From assembly GCF_014199205.1 (NCBI RefSeq), contig NZ_JACIJD010000017.1:1-64000 (forward strand): a DNA stretch of 64,000 bases, read 5' to 3'. The notes under the pieces were generated by a model. The model was given only the letters and a program-made list of their open reading frames with translations. It was not told where the DNA came from and did no database searches. Source of the stretch: Muricoccus pecuniae. GTDB taxonomy: Bacteria; Pseudomonadota; Alphaproteobacteria; Acetobacterales; Acetobacteraceae. Shown in pieces: positions 7,827 to 15,435 of this stretch; position 1 is the first letter of the stretch, and the number at the start of each line of letters is the position of its first letter. Both the position numbers and the translations under genes were made by a program.

Positions 7827-8442
7827 GGCGGGGGAGATGAGGGGAGCCCCTCGGGGCGGCAAGGCGCCGCGCATCGCACTTTTCAGCCGCTTCCCCGAAG
7901 CGGGCCGGGCCAAGACTCGCCTGATCCCGGCCCTTGGGCCGGAAGGGGCGGCGGCCCTGCACCGGCGGCTGACGGAGCGGGCGCTCGAGGTGCTGCGGGC
8001 CAGCGGCCTGCCCTTCGAGCTGCGCCACACCGGCGCGGCGCCGGAGGCTTTCCATGAGTGGCTGGGAGCGGATGTCCCGCTGGCGGAGCAGGGCGAGGGC
8101 GATCTCGGCGAGCGCATGGCGCGCGCGGCGGCGGAGCCGCCCGTCATCCTGGTGGGTTCGGACCTGCCCGACCTCTCGCCCGGCCACCTGCACGCCGCCG
8201 CGGCGGCGTTGCAGAGCCACCGCGCCGTGATCGGCCCGGCCGAGGATGGCGGCTACTGGCTGCTCGGCCTCCGTGAGCCCATGCCGTTCCTGTTCGAGCC
8301 GATGGAGTGGGGCACGGAGGTTGTGTTCGCCGAGACCATGGCCCGCTTCGCCTCGAAGGGCGTGAGGCCCTCCCTGCTCGGGAGGCTGGCCGATCTCGAC
8401 AGGCCGGAGGACCTGGCCCGCTGGCCGGAGCTGGCGGGGTGA
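7825..8442 (+). CDS. TIGR04282-type (DUF2064) arsenosugar-associated glycosyltransferase-family protein
   Basis: About 205 residues. The core reads APRIALFSRFPEAGRAKTRL near the N-terminus, LVGSDLPDLSP in the middle and PAEDGGYWLLGL afterwards, the hallmark strings of the DUF2064/TIGR04282 nucleotidyl-glycosyltransferase group. These proteins are often encoded beside a TIGR04283 partner in arsenosugar clusters, as here. The start may be ATG 7825 or ATG 7837; neither has an ideally spaced ribosome binding site. The stop overlaps the GTG start of the next gene (GTGA), indicating translational coupling. The family is clear; the acceptor and donor sugars are not. Confidence 0.85.
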   Translation: MAGEMRGAPRGGKAPRIALFSRFPEAGRAKTRLIPALGPEGAAALHRRLTERALEVLRASGLPFELRHTGAAPEAFHEWLGADVPLAEQGEGDLGERMARAAAEPPVILVGSDLPDLSPGHLHAAAAALQSHRAVIGPAEDGGYWLLGLREPMPFLFEPMEWGTEVVFAETMARFASKGVRPSLLGRLADLDRPEDLARWPELAG

Positions 8443-9167
8443 GCGGCGTCGCCATCGTCATCCCTGTGCTGGATGAGGCGGCATCCCTGCCGCGGTTGCT
8501 GCGGAGCATCGCGGCGCTGCACCCCGCGCCCGACGAAGTGGTGGCGGTGGATGGCGGGAGCCGCGACGCCTCCGTCGCCATCGCGCGCGCCGGGGGGATG
8601 CGCGTGGTGGAGCATCCCGTGCGCGGCCGGGCCGCGCAGATCAACCGCGGGGTGGAGGAGGTCTCGGCCCCGATCGTCCTCGTGCTGCACGCCGACACGA
8701 TCCTGCCGGACGACGCAGTGGAGGTGATCCGGCGCGTCATGGCCGATCCTGCCACGGCGCTGGCCGGCTTCACGCCCTTGCTCAGCGGGCCTGGGACGGT
8801 GCGCTGGGGCACGAGCTTCCACAACTGGATCAAGACCTGGTACGCGCCGCTGCTCTTCCGCCCGCATCTCTTCCTGCGCGGCGCTCGGCTGCTCTTCGGC
8901 GACCACGCCATGTTCTTCCGGCGCGCGGACTTCCTCGCGGTCGGCGGTTGCGACACGACGCTGGCCGTGATGGAGGATGCCGACCTCTGCATCCGCTTCG
9001 CGCGGCTCGGCCGGACGCGGCTGGTGAACCGCGTGGTGCTCACCTCCGACCGGCGCGTCGCGGCCTGGGGTGGCCTGCGGGCGAACCTGATCTACCTGAA
9101 GGTCGGCATTCGCTGGGGGCTGGGCCTGCGCAAGAGGCTGGAACGGCACTACCCGGACGTGCGCTGA
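8439..9167 (+). CDS. TIGR04283-type arsenosugar-associated glycosyltransferase (GT2 fold)
   Basis: The product is 242 residues from GTG 8439, which overlaps the preceding stop. The GT2-type fold is shown by VAIVIPVLDEAASLPRLLR at the N-terminus, VAVDGGSRDAS, the VLHADTILP metal/nucleotide site at about residue 85, and FGDHAMFFRRADFLAVGG later. The C-terminus carries a basic segment, GLRKRLERHYPDVR. Homologues are described as the transferase partner of TIGR04282 in arsenosugar clusters, but no arsenic methyltransferase is present in this window. It converges on the epimerase gene and overlaps it by 19 bp. Confidence 0.88.
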   Translation: MSGVAIVIPVLDEAASLPRLLRSIAALHPAPDEVVAVDGGSRDASVAIARAGGMRVVEHPVRGRAAQINRGVEEVSAPIVLVLHADTILPDDAVEVIRRVMADPATALAGFTPLLSGPGTVRWGTSFHNWIKTWYAPLLFRPHLFLRGARLLFGDHAMFFRRADFLAVGGCDTTLAVMEDADLCIRFARLGRTRLVNRVVLTSDRRVAAWGGLRANLIYLKVGIRWGLGLRKRLERHYPDVR

Positions 9168-10240
9168 ACATCCTCGCCGCGCAGGAAGCACCGGGCGATG
9201 CAGTGATCGATCATCCGGCGCAGGAATGCCCGGTCGACCGGCGGGCAGGCGCGGCCGCTGAGTGCGCGCAGGTTGCCGTCGGCGAAGCGGGGGTCGCGCA
9301 GGAAGTAGCCCGCATAGAGGCCTGTGACGCGCGCGTGCCACCAGGCCTCCGCCTCCCCGAGCGCGGCGGGGTCGAACCCTTCCGGCGGCACGAAACGTGG
9401 GGCGTGGAATTGCGGGTAGCTCAGCGCCAGGTCGCGCAGCTGCGCCACGGGCACGGGCGCGCCGGAGACGAGATGGAAGATCCGGCCGGCGGCGGCTTCC
9501 ATCCGCTCGGCGATATCGGTGAGGCCGTGGACGACGTGGTCGATCGGCACCATGTCCAGAGTGGCGCCTGCTGCCGCCGGGATGGTGCGGACGCGGCCCT
9601 CCGTCACCAACCGGATCAGGCCGTAGAGATTGTCGAAGCGGGCGATCGCGCCGTCCGTCCAGGCCCCCACGACGATGGAGGGGCGCGCGACGGCGACGGG
9701 GAGGCCACGGCCGAGTGCGGCCGCGACGAGGGATTCCGCCTCGGCCTTGCTCGCTTCGTAGCCGTTGGCGAAGCGCGTGCCGGGGGCGGGAGGGCTCTCC
9801 GCCACCGCTCCGCTCCGGTCGCCGCAGACATAGGCCGTGCTGACATGCAGCAGCGGAACCGGCCGCGGGCCGGCCCTCTCGGCCAGCGACAGGATGCGGG
9901 CCGTGCCCTCCAGGTTCACGGCACGGTAGACGGCGGGTTCGAGGTCGAAGCCCGTGACGGCCGCGCAGTGGACGATCAGGTCGAGCCCCGCGGCCAGGGA
10001 GGCGAGACGCGCCGCATCGAGGCCGAGCGCCTCGCGCCGCAGGTCCGCCGGAAGGGAGAGGATCTCACCGCGGCAGGGAGCCGTGCCCCTCCAGGGCCGG
10101 GATGCTGCCCCTGCCGGAGCCTCGGGCAGCAGCGCCGGCCTGCGGCCTGTCATGGCGACCACGCCGTGCCCGCGCGCGGCGAGCTCGCCGGCCAGCGTCC
10201 CGCCCAGGAGCCCCGACGCGCCGGTGACCAGAATGCGCAG
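9149..10240 (-). CDS. NAD(P)-dependent epimerase/thioester-reductase-like SDR, CTG start
   Basis: About 363 residues if translation begins at CTG 10240. The glycine-rich nucleotide site reads RILVTGASGLLGGTLAGELA right at that N-terminus, so starting at the first in-frame ATG or GTG would delete the cofactor site. A stop codon lies twelve codons further upstream with no ATG, GTG or TTG between. GAGGAG sits seven bases before the CTG. Other landmarks are HCAAVTGFDLEPAVYRAVN, STAYVCG and the YxxxK pair in GYEASKAEAE. The extended SDR fold fits epimerases and NAD-binding-4 reductases such as fatty acyl reductases. It is convergent with the glycosyltransferase genes and probably belongs to the same pathway. 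Confidence 0.8.
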   Translation of the reverse strand: MRILVTGASGLLGGTLAGELAARGHGVVAMTGRRPALLPEAPAGAASRPWRGTAPCRGEILSLPADLRREALGLDAARLASLAAGLDLIVHCAAVTGFDLEPAVYRAVNLEGTARILSLAERAGPRPVPLLHVSTAYVCGDRSGAVAESPPAPGTRFANGYEASKAEAESLVAAALGRGLPVAVARPSIVVGAWTDGAIARFDNLYGLIRLVTEGRVRTIPAAAGATLDMVPIDHVVHGLTDIAERMEAAAGRIFHLVSGAPVPVAQLRDLALSYPQFHAPRFVPPEGFDPAALGEAEAWWHARVTGLYAGYFLRDPRFADGNLRALSGRACPPVDRAFLRRMIDHCIARCFLRGEDVQRTSG

Positions 10241-10548
10241 GGAGCTTCTCCTCGCCGAGGCTCGGTGGCGCCGTTAACCGAAACCCGGGGCGCCGTCCAC
10301 CGCCGCGCCGGCCGGGAGACGCGCCGGACGTCCCGGCCGAGGAGCCGGTCCGCGCGGCAGCGCCGGCTTGCCGGAAGGACCCTTGATCACGGGATGCCCG
10401 AGGGCCACGAGCTGGAGCAGGGCCCCCCCCCGGCGTGCCGGCGACGAATGGCCCCTGGTTCCACCGGGCCATGCTACTCCCCCGACCTCTCCTTGCACGG
10501 AGGGCACCTGCCACCCGGACGCGAGGCAGCGGACGGCACTGGCGCGGC
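10241..10548. other. intergenic region, no gene recognised
   Basis: About 300 bp upstream of the epimerase gene. Frames are open on both strands, but none gives a recognisable protein. It must hold the promoter of the epimerase gene, but no convincing -35/-10 pair stands out. Confidence 0.4.
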
Positions 10549-11010
10549 CTAGCGCCAGCGATGATGGAAGGCAGCGCCCTTCCCGAAAACGCGGTGCTCG
10601 CCATGCTCTATGTCGCGGTTCCACTCGGCGACCGTTGTTTCCAGCCCGGCCGGGTCGATGCCGGCGTTGCGCGCCAGCTCGGCGACGGTGTTCCCGTTCT
10701 CCAGATAGCCTGAGCGGATGTTCGGCCTGACCGGTACGGGAAAGGGCTTCACGAAGCCCAGGGCAACGCGGTGCAGGAAGGGCTGGTCCACCACCAGGAA
10801 GGCGCGCGCGGCCTGGCCGGGCTCAAGGCTCGCGAAGAGCGCCTGGATGACGTCGTGGTGGAGGTTCGGCTCGTTCACGAAGCGCCTGCCGTTCGGCAGC
10901 ACGGCGATGCCACCACCCTGCGTGGCGCGAAGCGGCGACCAGAGAGCCTCGGCGGGTTGAAGGAACACGCCGGCACGAGCTTGCCCGTACCCTTGCCGGG
11001 TCTCCGCGGA
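10549..11010 (-). pseudogene. fragment of FAD-binding dehydrogenase (3-ketosteroid dehydrogenase / fumarate reductase flavoprotein-like)
   Basis: The minus-strand frame from about 11010 to the TAG at 10549 encodes only a middle-to-late portion of a flavoprotein. GGIAVLPNGRRFVNEPNLHHD and FLVVDQPFLHRVALGFVKPF are followed by IRSGYLENGNTVAELARNAG and IDPAGLETTVAEWNRD. This order is characteristic of FAD-binding-2 dehydrogenases of the ketosteroid or fumarate type. The N-terminal FAD site and the final C-terminal FAD-binding segment are absent. Upstream sequence shows only scattered pieces in other frames. I therefore read this as a decaying remnant, not a functional gene. Confidence 0.65.
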
Positions 11011-11566
11011 TGAGTTCCCCGGAGATCGATGCCCACCTCGGTGCCAGGCCGTAGCTGTTCGGCACTGGACGAGGATCTCGATGCGGGGGCCAACCGGGCA
11101 GCCTCCCCGGGACAGTCTCCGGCGTTACCCGCGTGGTTCACCGATGCAGGCCATGAACATGCTCAGAACGGCAATCACCCTCGCCAGGGGCTGCCTCTGG
11201 TGTTTCGCGGTGGCGGCCTGCACGGCGCCGCCAAGGGATCCCGGTTTGCAGAGGAGCAGCCATGAGCGCTTCGACCGGTATTACCTCCGCCGGGAGTCTC
11301 CCTTCGCGCTTCGCGGTGATCTGTTCGACCGACCTTAGGGCGCCGCTGCGATGCGCTGGGCCTGGACGGCGCTGCCGTCCCCGTCGTTTCGTTGAGAGGC
11401 CGCGCGCTCCAAGGCCGCAAGCGTCGGGCCTGATGCAGGGCACAACCGTTCCCCGCCACGGCGGGCCGCGACGGGTGCCGAGGTGGGGCGGTGGGTGGAG
11501 CACTTGGCGACGATGCGGCCACGCCCCCGAACAGACCGCTCCTCCGGAAAAACCGTAGGGTCCAGC
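11011..11566. other. degenerate intergenic stretch, possible tiny lipoprotein frame
   Basis: About 550 bp without a convincing gene. One plus-strand frame from ATG 11144 (or ATG 11153) to 11338 has a hydrophobic start and a lipobox-like AVAAC, so a short lipoprotein of about 60 residues cannot be excluded. It has no recognised relatives and a weak ribosome binding site. The rest looks like decayed sequence continuing from the flavoprotein relic. Confidence 0.3.
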
Positions 11567-12304
11567 TCAGGCCGAGCGCGCGGGAGCGTTGGACAGATAG
11601 ACCTCAAGCCGCTTCGCGGCCTGCTGTAGGTGCGTCTCGGCCGTGCGCCGCGCGGCCTGTCCGTCGCCGGCCCTGACGGCTTCGAAGATCGCCTCGTGCT
11701 CGCGCTGCACCACCTGGGTCAGGCCGTGTTGGCGCGCGGTGTTGGCGCGGGCGGCGCGGATGAAGTTGCGCACGCGCCGGTCCAGGAACTCCGAGAGATC
11801 GTAGAAGAAGGGATTGCCGCTCGCCGCCAGGATGGAACGGTGGAAGGCCATGTCCTCCTCGACCCCCGGCTCGCCGCGGTCGATCGCGGCCTGCATGGCG
11901 CGGAGCTGCGCCTCGATCCCCGCCAGCTCCTCCGAGGTGCGGCGCAGGGCGGCGTGCTCGGTCGCGGCCGATTCCACGGCCATCAGCAGCTCGATCACAT
12001 GGCGGATCTCGGCCTTGTTCCCGAAGTCGAGGACATCCAGCCGGAAGCTCGCCAGGGCACGGCTCTCGGCCACGAAGGCGCCGGCGCCCTGTCGCGTCGT
12101 GACCAGCCCGTCATGCTTCAGCAGGCCGATGGCCTCGCGCACGGTGGGGCGGCTGACGCCGAAGCGGGCCGCGATGGCCTGCTCGGTGGGAAGGCGGTCC
12201 CCCACGGCAAGCTGGCCGGACAGGATCTCATCCCGAAGGCGCTGGGCCAGCCGGGCGGCGAGGGAAGGGGTGCGGTCGATCTGGTCGGCGGTTCCGTCGG
12301 TCAT
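11567..12304 (-). CDS. GntR-family regulator, FadR subfamily
   Basis: The 245-residue product has a winged helix-turn-helix at about residues 12-80 (LPTEQAIAARFGVSRPTVRE, then GLVTTRQGAGAFV). The rest is an all-helical FCD ligand domain with DMAFHRSILAASGN and EHEAIFEAVRAGD, supplying the metal/ligand histidines of the family. FadR-type regulators usually repress catabolic or uptake operons until a small acid binds. The gene lies 6 bp downstream of an SDR gene on the same strand, and that pair faces an ABC transporter operon. A near-perfect palindrome at 13144-13160 in the shared control region is the likely operator. Confidence 0.92.
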   Translation of the reverse strand: MTDGTADQIDRTPSLAARLAQRLRDEILSGQLAVGDRLPTEQAIAARFGVSRPTVREAIGLLKHDGLVTTRQGAGAFVAESRALASFRLDVLDFGNKAEIRHVIELLMAVESAATEHAALRRTSEELAGIEAQLRAMQAAIDRGEPGVEEDMAFHRSILAASGNPFFYDLSEFLDRRVRNFIRAARANTARQHGLTQVVQREHEAIFEAVRAGDGQAARRTAETHLQQAAKRLEVYLSNAPARSA

Positions 12305-12310
12305 CAGGGG

Positions 12311-13078
12311 TTAACTCATCAGCCAGCCGCCCGACACGTCGCAGACCTGCCCGGTCACGAAGGCGCCCGCCGCGGAGGTGAGGAACAGGCAGGCGGCCGC
12401 CACGTCCTCCGGCTGGCCCAGGCGCCGCAACGGTGTGGCCAGCCGCGCCGCCTCGTTGGCCGCGGAGGCGGTGCCGCGCATCAGCGGCGTGTCGATCCGG
12501 CCGGGGGCCACGGCATTGACGGAGATGCCGTAGGGGCCCTGCTCGCCGGCCAGGTGCTTGGTCATGCCGATCAGGGCCGCCTTGGTGGCGGCGTAGTGCA
12601 CGGCGACGATGTCGCAATAGGTGCGGCCGGCAACGGAGGCCATGTTGACGATCTGCCCCCGCCCCAGCGCCCGCATGCCCGGCAGGGCGGCGCGGGTGCA
12701 GAGGAAGGCGCCGGTCAGGTTCACGTCCAGCACCCGGCGCCACTCGTCCAGGCCGATGTCCTGCGCCTCGCCGCGCCGGCCGTCCGGCCCGCTCTTGGGC
12801 GAGATGCCGGCATTGTTCACCAGCACGTCCACGGGGCCGAGCGCCGCCACCACGGCCGCGAAAGCGGCGGAGACTCCCGCCTCCTCCGCCACGTCCACCT
12901 GCCGCGCCATCGCGGCCGCGCCCCGCCCGCGCGCCGCCGCCGCCGCCTCCGCCAGGGCCGGGTCGGCATCCAGATAGGCCACGGAGGCGCCGGCGGACGC
13001 CAGCGCGTCGGCCACGGCGCGGCCGATCCCCCGTCCGGCCCCGGTGACGACCGCGACCCGCCCGGCATGGGTGCTCAT
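12311..13078 (-). CDS. short-chain dehydrogenase/reductase
   Basis: The product is 255 residues from ATG 13078, with GAGG eight bases upstream; an in-frame ATG at 13138 would add 20 residues not typical of the family. The classical SDR pattern is complete: cofactor site VVTGAGRGIGRAVADAL, the structural NNAGIS, the catalytic serine in NMASVAGRTY, the YxxxK pair in HYAATKAAL, and PGRIDTPLM. An aspartate after the second strand (YLDADP) favours NAD over NADP. It probably oxidises a hydroxylated compound taken up by the divergent ABC transporter, and it is co-transcribed with the downstream FadR-type gene. Confidence 0.9.
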   Translation of the reverse strand: MSTHAGRVAVVTGAGRGIGRAVADALASAGASVAYLDADPALAEAAAAARGRGAAAMARQVDVAEEAGVSAAFAAVVAALGPVDVLVNNAGISPKSGPDGRRGEAQDIGLDEWRRVLDVNLTGAFLCTRAALPGMRALGRGQIVNMASVAGRTYCDIVAVHYAATKAALIGMTKHLAGEQGPYGISVNAVAPGRIDTPLMRGTASAANEAARLATPLRRLGQPEDVAAACLFLTSAAGAFVTGQVCDVSGGWLMS

Positions 13079-13143
13079 GAGCGAAACCTCGCAGCCATGG
13101 AAATCTCCCTTCCAGGGCGAGCGTAAGGGATCTGCCACTTGTC

Positions 13144-13160
13144 AGGCAACTTGGTTGCCT
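13144..13160. promoter_or_regulatory. 17-bp palindrome, likely FadR-type operator
   Basis: AGGCAAC and GTTGCCT are perfect inverted arms separated by TTG, centred in the control region between the SDR-regulator pair and the ABC transporter operon. The size and symmetry suit a dimeric GntR/FadR-type repressor, and the regulator at 11567-12304 is the obvious candidate. Binding is inferred from position and symmetry only. Confidence 0.6.
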
Positions 13161-13250
13161 GCATCCTCATGCCAATGGCCGGCCATCATGGGACCGGCCC
13201 TCGTCCAGGAACGAAACGGCCCGGATCAACGCGGGCGAGAGGAGGACAGC

Positions 13251-14486
13251 ATGGAATCCCTGACCCGACGCGGCGCGCTCGCCGGCGGTGTGGCGCTGGC
13301 GGCGGCCCCGCTTCTCGGCTCCGCGGCCCTGGCGCAATCCGGTCCCATCAAGGTGGGCGCGCTGTTCCCCTTCTCCGGCGGCCTCGCGCTGCTGGGCGAC
13401 GAGAGCTACCGCGGCGTGGAGATCGCGATCGAGGAGCGCAACGCGGCCGGCGGCGTGAAGGGGCGCCCGATCCAGGTGGTGCGCGGCGACGCGGTGGATC
13501 CCAACCAGGCGGTCGGCGAGGCGCGGCGCCTCACCTCCGTCGAGCGCGTCACCTGCATCTTCGGCACCTTCTCCTCCTCCCTCTGCCTCGCCGCGACGCA
13601 GGTGACGGAGCTGGCGCAGATCCCCTATTTCGAGCTGGGCGCGATCTCCGACCCGATCACGGAGCGGGGCTTCCGCTACATCTTCCGCACTAACGCCACC
13701 GCCTCGGGCTTCGCCAACATGATGGTGGATTCCATCCGGGACGCGGTGGCGCCCGCCTATAAGGTCGACCCGAAGTCGCTGAAGGTCGGGATCATCCACG
13801 AGGACTCCCTCTACGGTCAGACGGTCGCGGGCTACCAGAAGAAGCGGGTGCAGGAACTCGGCCTCAACCTCGTGGAGACGCTGCCCTATTCCGCGCGCTC
13901 GGTGGACCTGACGCCCGTGGTGCTGCGGTTGAAGTCGGCCGGCGTGGACGTGGTGCTGCAGACCTCCTACCAGAACGACACGGTGCTGTTCTTCCGCCAG
14001 ATGCGGGAACAGGGCTACCGGCCCAGGGCGGCGATTGGCGCGGGCGGCGGCTACTCCCTACGCGACACGATGGAGGCCGTGGGCGCGCAGCACATGGAGG
14101 GCGCGCTGAACGTGGACTTCACCCAGTTCCGCACCAATCCCGCGGGCGCGCCGGGGATCGAGGAGTTCGTGCGCAAGTACCAGGCGAAGTACAACATGGC
14201 GCCGCGCTCGGGTCACAGCCTCTGCAACTACATGGGCGCCGTGGTCTTCCTCGACGCCATGCAGGCCGCCTCCGACCTCCGGGCGGCCGCGATCCGGGAG
14301 GCCGTGCTGGCCGTGGACAAGCCGGTCGGCAGCACCGCCACGGGCTGGGGCGCGAAGTTCAATCAGGCCGGGCAGAACGAGCGGGCCGACCCCTTCCTCA
14401 TGCAGTGGCAGGGCGGGGAGCTGGTGACGGTCTTCCCGGCCAGCGCGGCCATGGCCCCGGTCAAGCCGGTTCTCGGCACGGCCTGA
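13251..14486 (+). CDS. ABC transporter periplasmic binding protein, branched-chain amino acid type
   Basis: The 411-residue product starts at ATG 13251 behind GAGGAGG. Residues 1-30 are a signal peptide with twin-arginine character (LTRRGALAGGVALAAAPLLG, then ALAQ). The mature part is a two-lobed type I binding protein: IKVGALFPFSGGLALLGDES, then RGVEIAIEERNAAGGVKGRP, and later VGIIHEDSLYGQTVAGYQ. This class carries amino acids, amides, urea or aromatic acids. It is the first gene of an operon with two permease functions and two ATPases, followed by an AroE-like and a GMC oxidoreductase, so a polyol or aromatic or alicyclic acid is plausible. Confidence 0.93.
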   Translation: MESLTRRGALAGGVALAAAPLLGSAALAQSGPIKVGALFPFSGGLALLGDESYRGVEIAIEERNAAGGVKGRPIQVVRGDAVDPNQAVGEARRLTSVERVTCIFGTFSSSLCLAATQVTELAQIPYFELGAISDPITERGFRYIFRTNATASGFANMMVDSIRDAVAPAYKVDPKSLKVGIIHEDSLYGQTVAGYQKKRVQELGLNLVETLPYSARSVDLTPVVLRLKSAGVDVVLQTSYQNDTVLFFRQMREQGYRPRAAIGAGGGYSLRDTMEAVGAQHMEGALNVDFTQFRTNPAGAPGIEEFVRKYQAKYNMAPRSGHSLCNYMGAVVFLDAMQAASDLRAAAIREAVLAVDKPVGSTATGWGAKFNQAGQNERADPFLMQWQGGELVTVFPASAAMAPVKPVLGTA

Positions 14487-14558
14487 GTCGCGGCCGGCGC
14501 CCGCTTGCAGGCGGGCGCCGCCGCTGCGCGCATCCGGCCGCTGAGGGAGAACGCGGAG

Positions 14559-15431
14559 ATGGACATCCTCGTCCAGCTGATCGTCAACGGCATCATGCTG
14601 GGCAGCATGTATGCCATCATCAGCGTCGGGCTGACGCTGATCTTCGGCATCGTGCGTGTCGTGAACTTCGCCCATGGGGAGCTGCTGATGGTCGGCATGT
14701 ACGCCACCTATCTCCTGGGTGCGAAGCTTGGGCTGCATCCCTATCTCGCGGCCTTCCCGGTGGTCGTGTTGCTCTTTGTCGTCGGCGCCCTGATCCAGCG
14801 CTTCATGATCCAGCCGCTCCTCAAAGCGGAAGAGCACATCCAGATCTTCGCCACGGTGGGCCTGTCCACCGCGCTGGTGAACCTCGCCCTGCTCCTCTTC
14901 GGGGCCGATCTCTACTCGCTCCAGGTCCCCTCGGTGCGGGAGAGCCTGCGGCTGGGCGGCAGCACGCTGCTTGTCGGGCAGGCGGCGATGCTCCTCTGCG
15001 CGGTGGCGCTGATCGGCGGGCTCCACGTCTTCATGCACACCACGCCGCTCGGCCGCGCGGTGCGGGCCACGGCGCAGAACCGCAACGCCGCCCTGCTGAT
15101 GGGCGTGCCGGTGGAGCGGATCTACATCTTCGCCTTCGGACTGGGCTCGGCCTGCGTCGGGCTCGCCAGCGCGCTCATCATGCCGCTGATCCCGGTCACG
15201 CCGACCATCGGCAGCTACTTCGTGCTCACCGCCTTCGTGGTGGTGGTGCTGGGCGGGATGCGCAGCCTCACCGGCGCTTTCGTCGGCGCCATGATCATCG
15301 GAATCGTGGACAGCCTCTCCGGCTACTACATCGCGCCGGACCTGAAGGAGGTCGTCTACTTCGCCATTTTCATCGCCATCCTGGTCTTCAAGCCGACCGG
15401 CCTGTTCGGCCTCGGCCGTGGCACGGAGTGA
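14559..15431 (+). CDS. ABC transporter permease, LivH type
   Basis: The 290-residue membrane protein starts at ATG 14559 with GAGGGAGA upstream. It opens with VNGIMLGSMYAIISVGLTLI and the family string GIVRVVNFAHGELLMVGMY. About eight hydrophobic segments follow, ending near KPTGLFGLGRGTE. LivH-type subunits form the membrane channel with a LivM-type partner, here fused to an ATPase in the next gene four bases downstream. The substrate follows the upstream binding protein. Confidence 0.93.
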   Translation: MDILVQLIVNGIMLGSMYAIISVGLTLIFGIVRVVNFAHGELLMVGMYATYLLGAKLGLHPYLAAFPVVVLLFVVGALIQRFMIQPLLKAEEHIQIFATVGLSTALVNLALLLFGADLYSLQVPSVRESLRLGGSTLLVGQAAMLLCAVALIGGLHVFMHTTPLGRAVRATAQNRNAALLMGVPVERIYIFAFGLGSACVGLASALIMPLIPVTPTIGSYFVLTAFVVVVLGGMRSLTGAFVGAMIIGIVDSLSGYYIAPDLKEVVYFAIFIAILVFKPTGLFGLGRGTE

Positions 15432-15435
15432 GAGC

